Shown here: positions 5,508-6,132 of the stretch, piece after piece | How the letters are laid out: each line of letters opens with the position of its first letter | Position numbering within the stretch: position 1 is the stretch's first letter | Assembly (NCBI GenBank): GCA_045125245.1 | Contig: JBGVNF010000055.1 | Location: 1-6,132 of the forward strand | Source: SVEL01 sp045125245 | GTDB taxonomy: Bacteria > Bacillota > Clostridia > Lachnospirales > Lachnospiraceae | Reading direction: 5' to 3' | DNA: 6,132 bases | The notes under the pieces: generated by a model | Seen by the model: only the letters and a program-made list of their open reading frames with translations | What the model was told of the DNA's origin: nothing | Databases searched by the model: none | Made by a program: the position numbers and the translations under genes

Positions 5508-6132
5508 CTAAACATTAAAATAGTAATTAAAATCTTCATCAACATCACAAATAACAATACTCTCACCCATTAATTTTTCAAATGTAGCTTTACCTTTATC
5601 GGCTGGTGAGTCTTTTAAATCTAAAGAGTTATCAAAATCAATAATTAAACAAACTGTAAAATAACTAGTCAACATTCTACAAATTTTCTTTAGTTTTTTA
5701 AAATAGCTGAACATTAATGTTTGTTCTTTCGTTTTGTCATATTCTTCATTGTACCACTCTGCACAATACTCCTTATCAAAAGCTATATATATTGTATTTA
5801 CTCCTAAGTTCAACAACATATCTCTATGTGCCAAACTTAAATTACTTCCATATACTGCCAAACCGAAACAATAACTATCATAAAATGTATCTAACATCAA
5901 TACACTCTTTTCACTTTCAAACAGAACAACTTTACCAGTTTCTCTTATAATATCTTGGTTCTCCCATATTCCATATAGTGTATTTGATGTAGGAAAAGTA
6001 TATGTAATACCTCTATACATTAAAGGCATATACTTATAACCTTTCTCTACTGCACTTTCATCAAAATTTCTTACACGTATTCCTATGAGTTGTCCTTGTA
6101 TATCTCTAACTGGTATTACTGCTTGATTTGTG
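5508..6132 (-). CDS. DnaG-type primase, C-terminal (Toprim) part, 5' end outside the window
   Basis: Open from the right edge to a TAG stop, 207 full codons. An internal Met at 6029 is not the start: the frame upstream continues with AVIPVRDIQGQLIGIRVR, which matches the DnaG segment reading roughly IxFPIxDxxGxVIGFxGR. KYMPLMYRG and TLYGIWENQ then match the KYLNSxxT and LYGLxxA stretches. Counted from that Met, Toprim features are VLFESEKS (35-42, Glu38 in the EG position), YIAFDKE (81-87, in place of the usual DxD), LIIDFDNS (128-135), and LKDSPADKGKATFEKL (138-153), which resembles the DnaG DPDxxLxxxG segment. The zinc-binding and RNA-polymerase N-terminal parts would lie outside the window. 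The protein ends about 20 residues later, so it lacks the C-terminal helicase-binding domain of cellular DnaG. It is the probable primer synthesiser for the polymerase downstream. Family assignment is solid for Toprim/DnaG, less so for details of the active site. Confidence 0.82.
   Translation of the reverse strand, partial: TNQAVIPVRDIQGQLIGIRVRNFDESAVEKGYKYMPLMYRGITYTFPTSNTLYGIWENQDIIRETGKVVLFESEKSVLMLDTFYDSYCFGLAVYGSNLSLAHRDMLLNLGVNTIYIAFDKEYCAEWYNEEYDKTKEQTLMFSYFKKLKKICRMLTSYFTVCLIIDFDNSLDLKDSPADKGKATFEKLMGESIVICDVDEDFNYYFNV

Noticed and set aside
5717..5950. Plus-strand ORFs (also 484-678, 907-1116, 3830-4141 and 4952-5176)
   Set aside because: They lie opposite genes with clear conserved motifs, have low-complexity or Cys/Ser/Phe-rich translations, and show no ribosome site or family motif. 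They are antisense shadows.
5508..6029. A separate small gene starting at the Met at 6029
   Set aside because: The same frame stays open to the window edge and encodes recognisable DnaG sequence upstream of that Met.

Overview
The window looks like part of the DNA-replication module of a phage or prophage from a low-GC Gram-positive host (Bacillota). The evidence is the strong AT bias, purine-rich Shine-Dalgarno sites such as AAAGGAG, tight same-strand gene packing, two homing endonucleases and a group I intron. Every supported gene lies on the minus strand, so transcription runs from high to low coordinates. The order primase, RecJ-like nuclease, DnaE-type polymerase recalls, from memory, the yorJ-yorK-yorL region of Bacillus phage SPbeta and its staphylococcal relatives. 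That assignment comes from gene content and order, not from a search.

Layout in transcription order. At 6132-5508 is the C-terminal part of a DnaG-type primase (Toprim region), whose start lies beyond the window. At 5498-4719 is a free-standing GIY-YIG homing endonuclease with NUMOD3 repeats, wedged between the primase and recJ and overlapping recJ by an ATGA junction. At 4722-2905 is a complete RecJ/DHH-family exonuclease. A rho-independent terminator and a probable promoter fill the short gap after it. At 2836-1442 is exon 1 of a DnaE-type DNA polymerase III alpha subunit: an intact PHP domain and the start of the palm. At 1441-403 is a group I intron carrying a second GIY-YIG endonuclease (1270-551). 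At 402-1 is exon 2, which continues past the window edge.

The main result is that the polymerase gene is not broken. A 1039-nt self-splicing intron separates the proline and the first aspartate of the catalytic PDID motif. Both splice junctions can be placed to the base. The 5' exon end ACCCU pairs with an internal guide GGGGU, with the U.G wobble at the splice site. The six bases just before that guide (AAUAUU) pair with the first six bases of exon 2 (GAUAUU) to form P10, and the intron ends in G. P4, P6a, P7 (R and S), P7.1, P7.2, P8 and GNRA-capped hairpins can also be read. The endonuclease ORF sits in the P6a loop, its stop codon lies inside the P6a helix, and its Shine-Dalgarno is buried in a CUCC-GAAA-GGAG hairpin.

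Together the genes suggest a phage-encoded replisome (primase, polymerase with a probably active PHP proofreading site, and RecJ-type 5'-3' exonuclease) invaded by two different GIY-YIG mobile endonucleases, one intron-borne and one free-standing. Nothing on the plus strand is credible as a gene.
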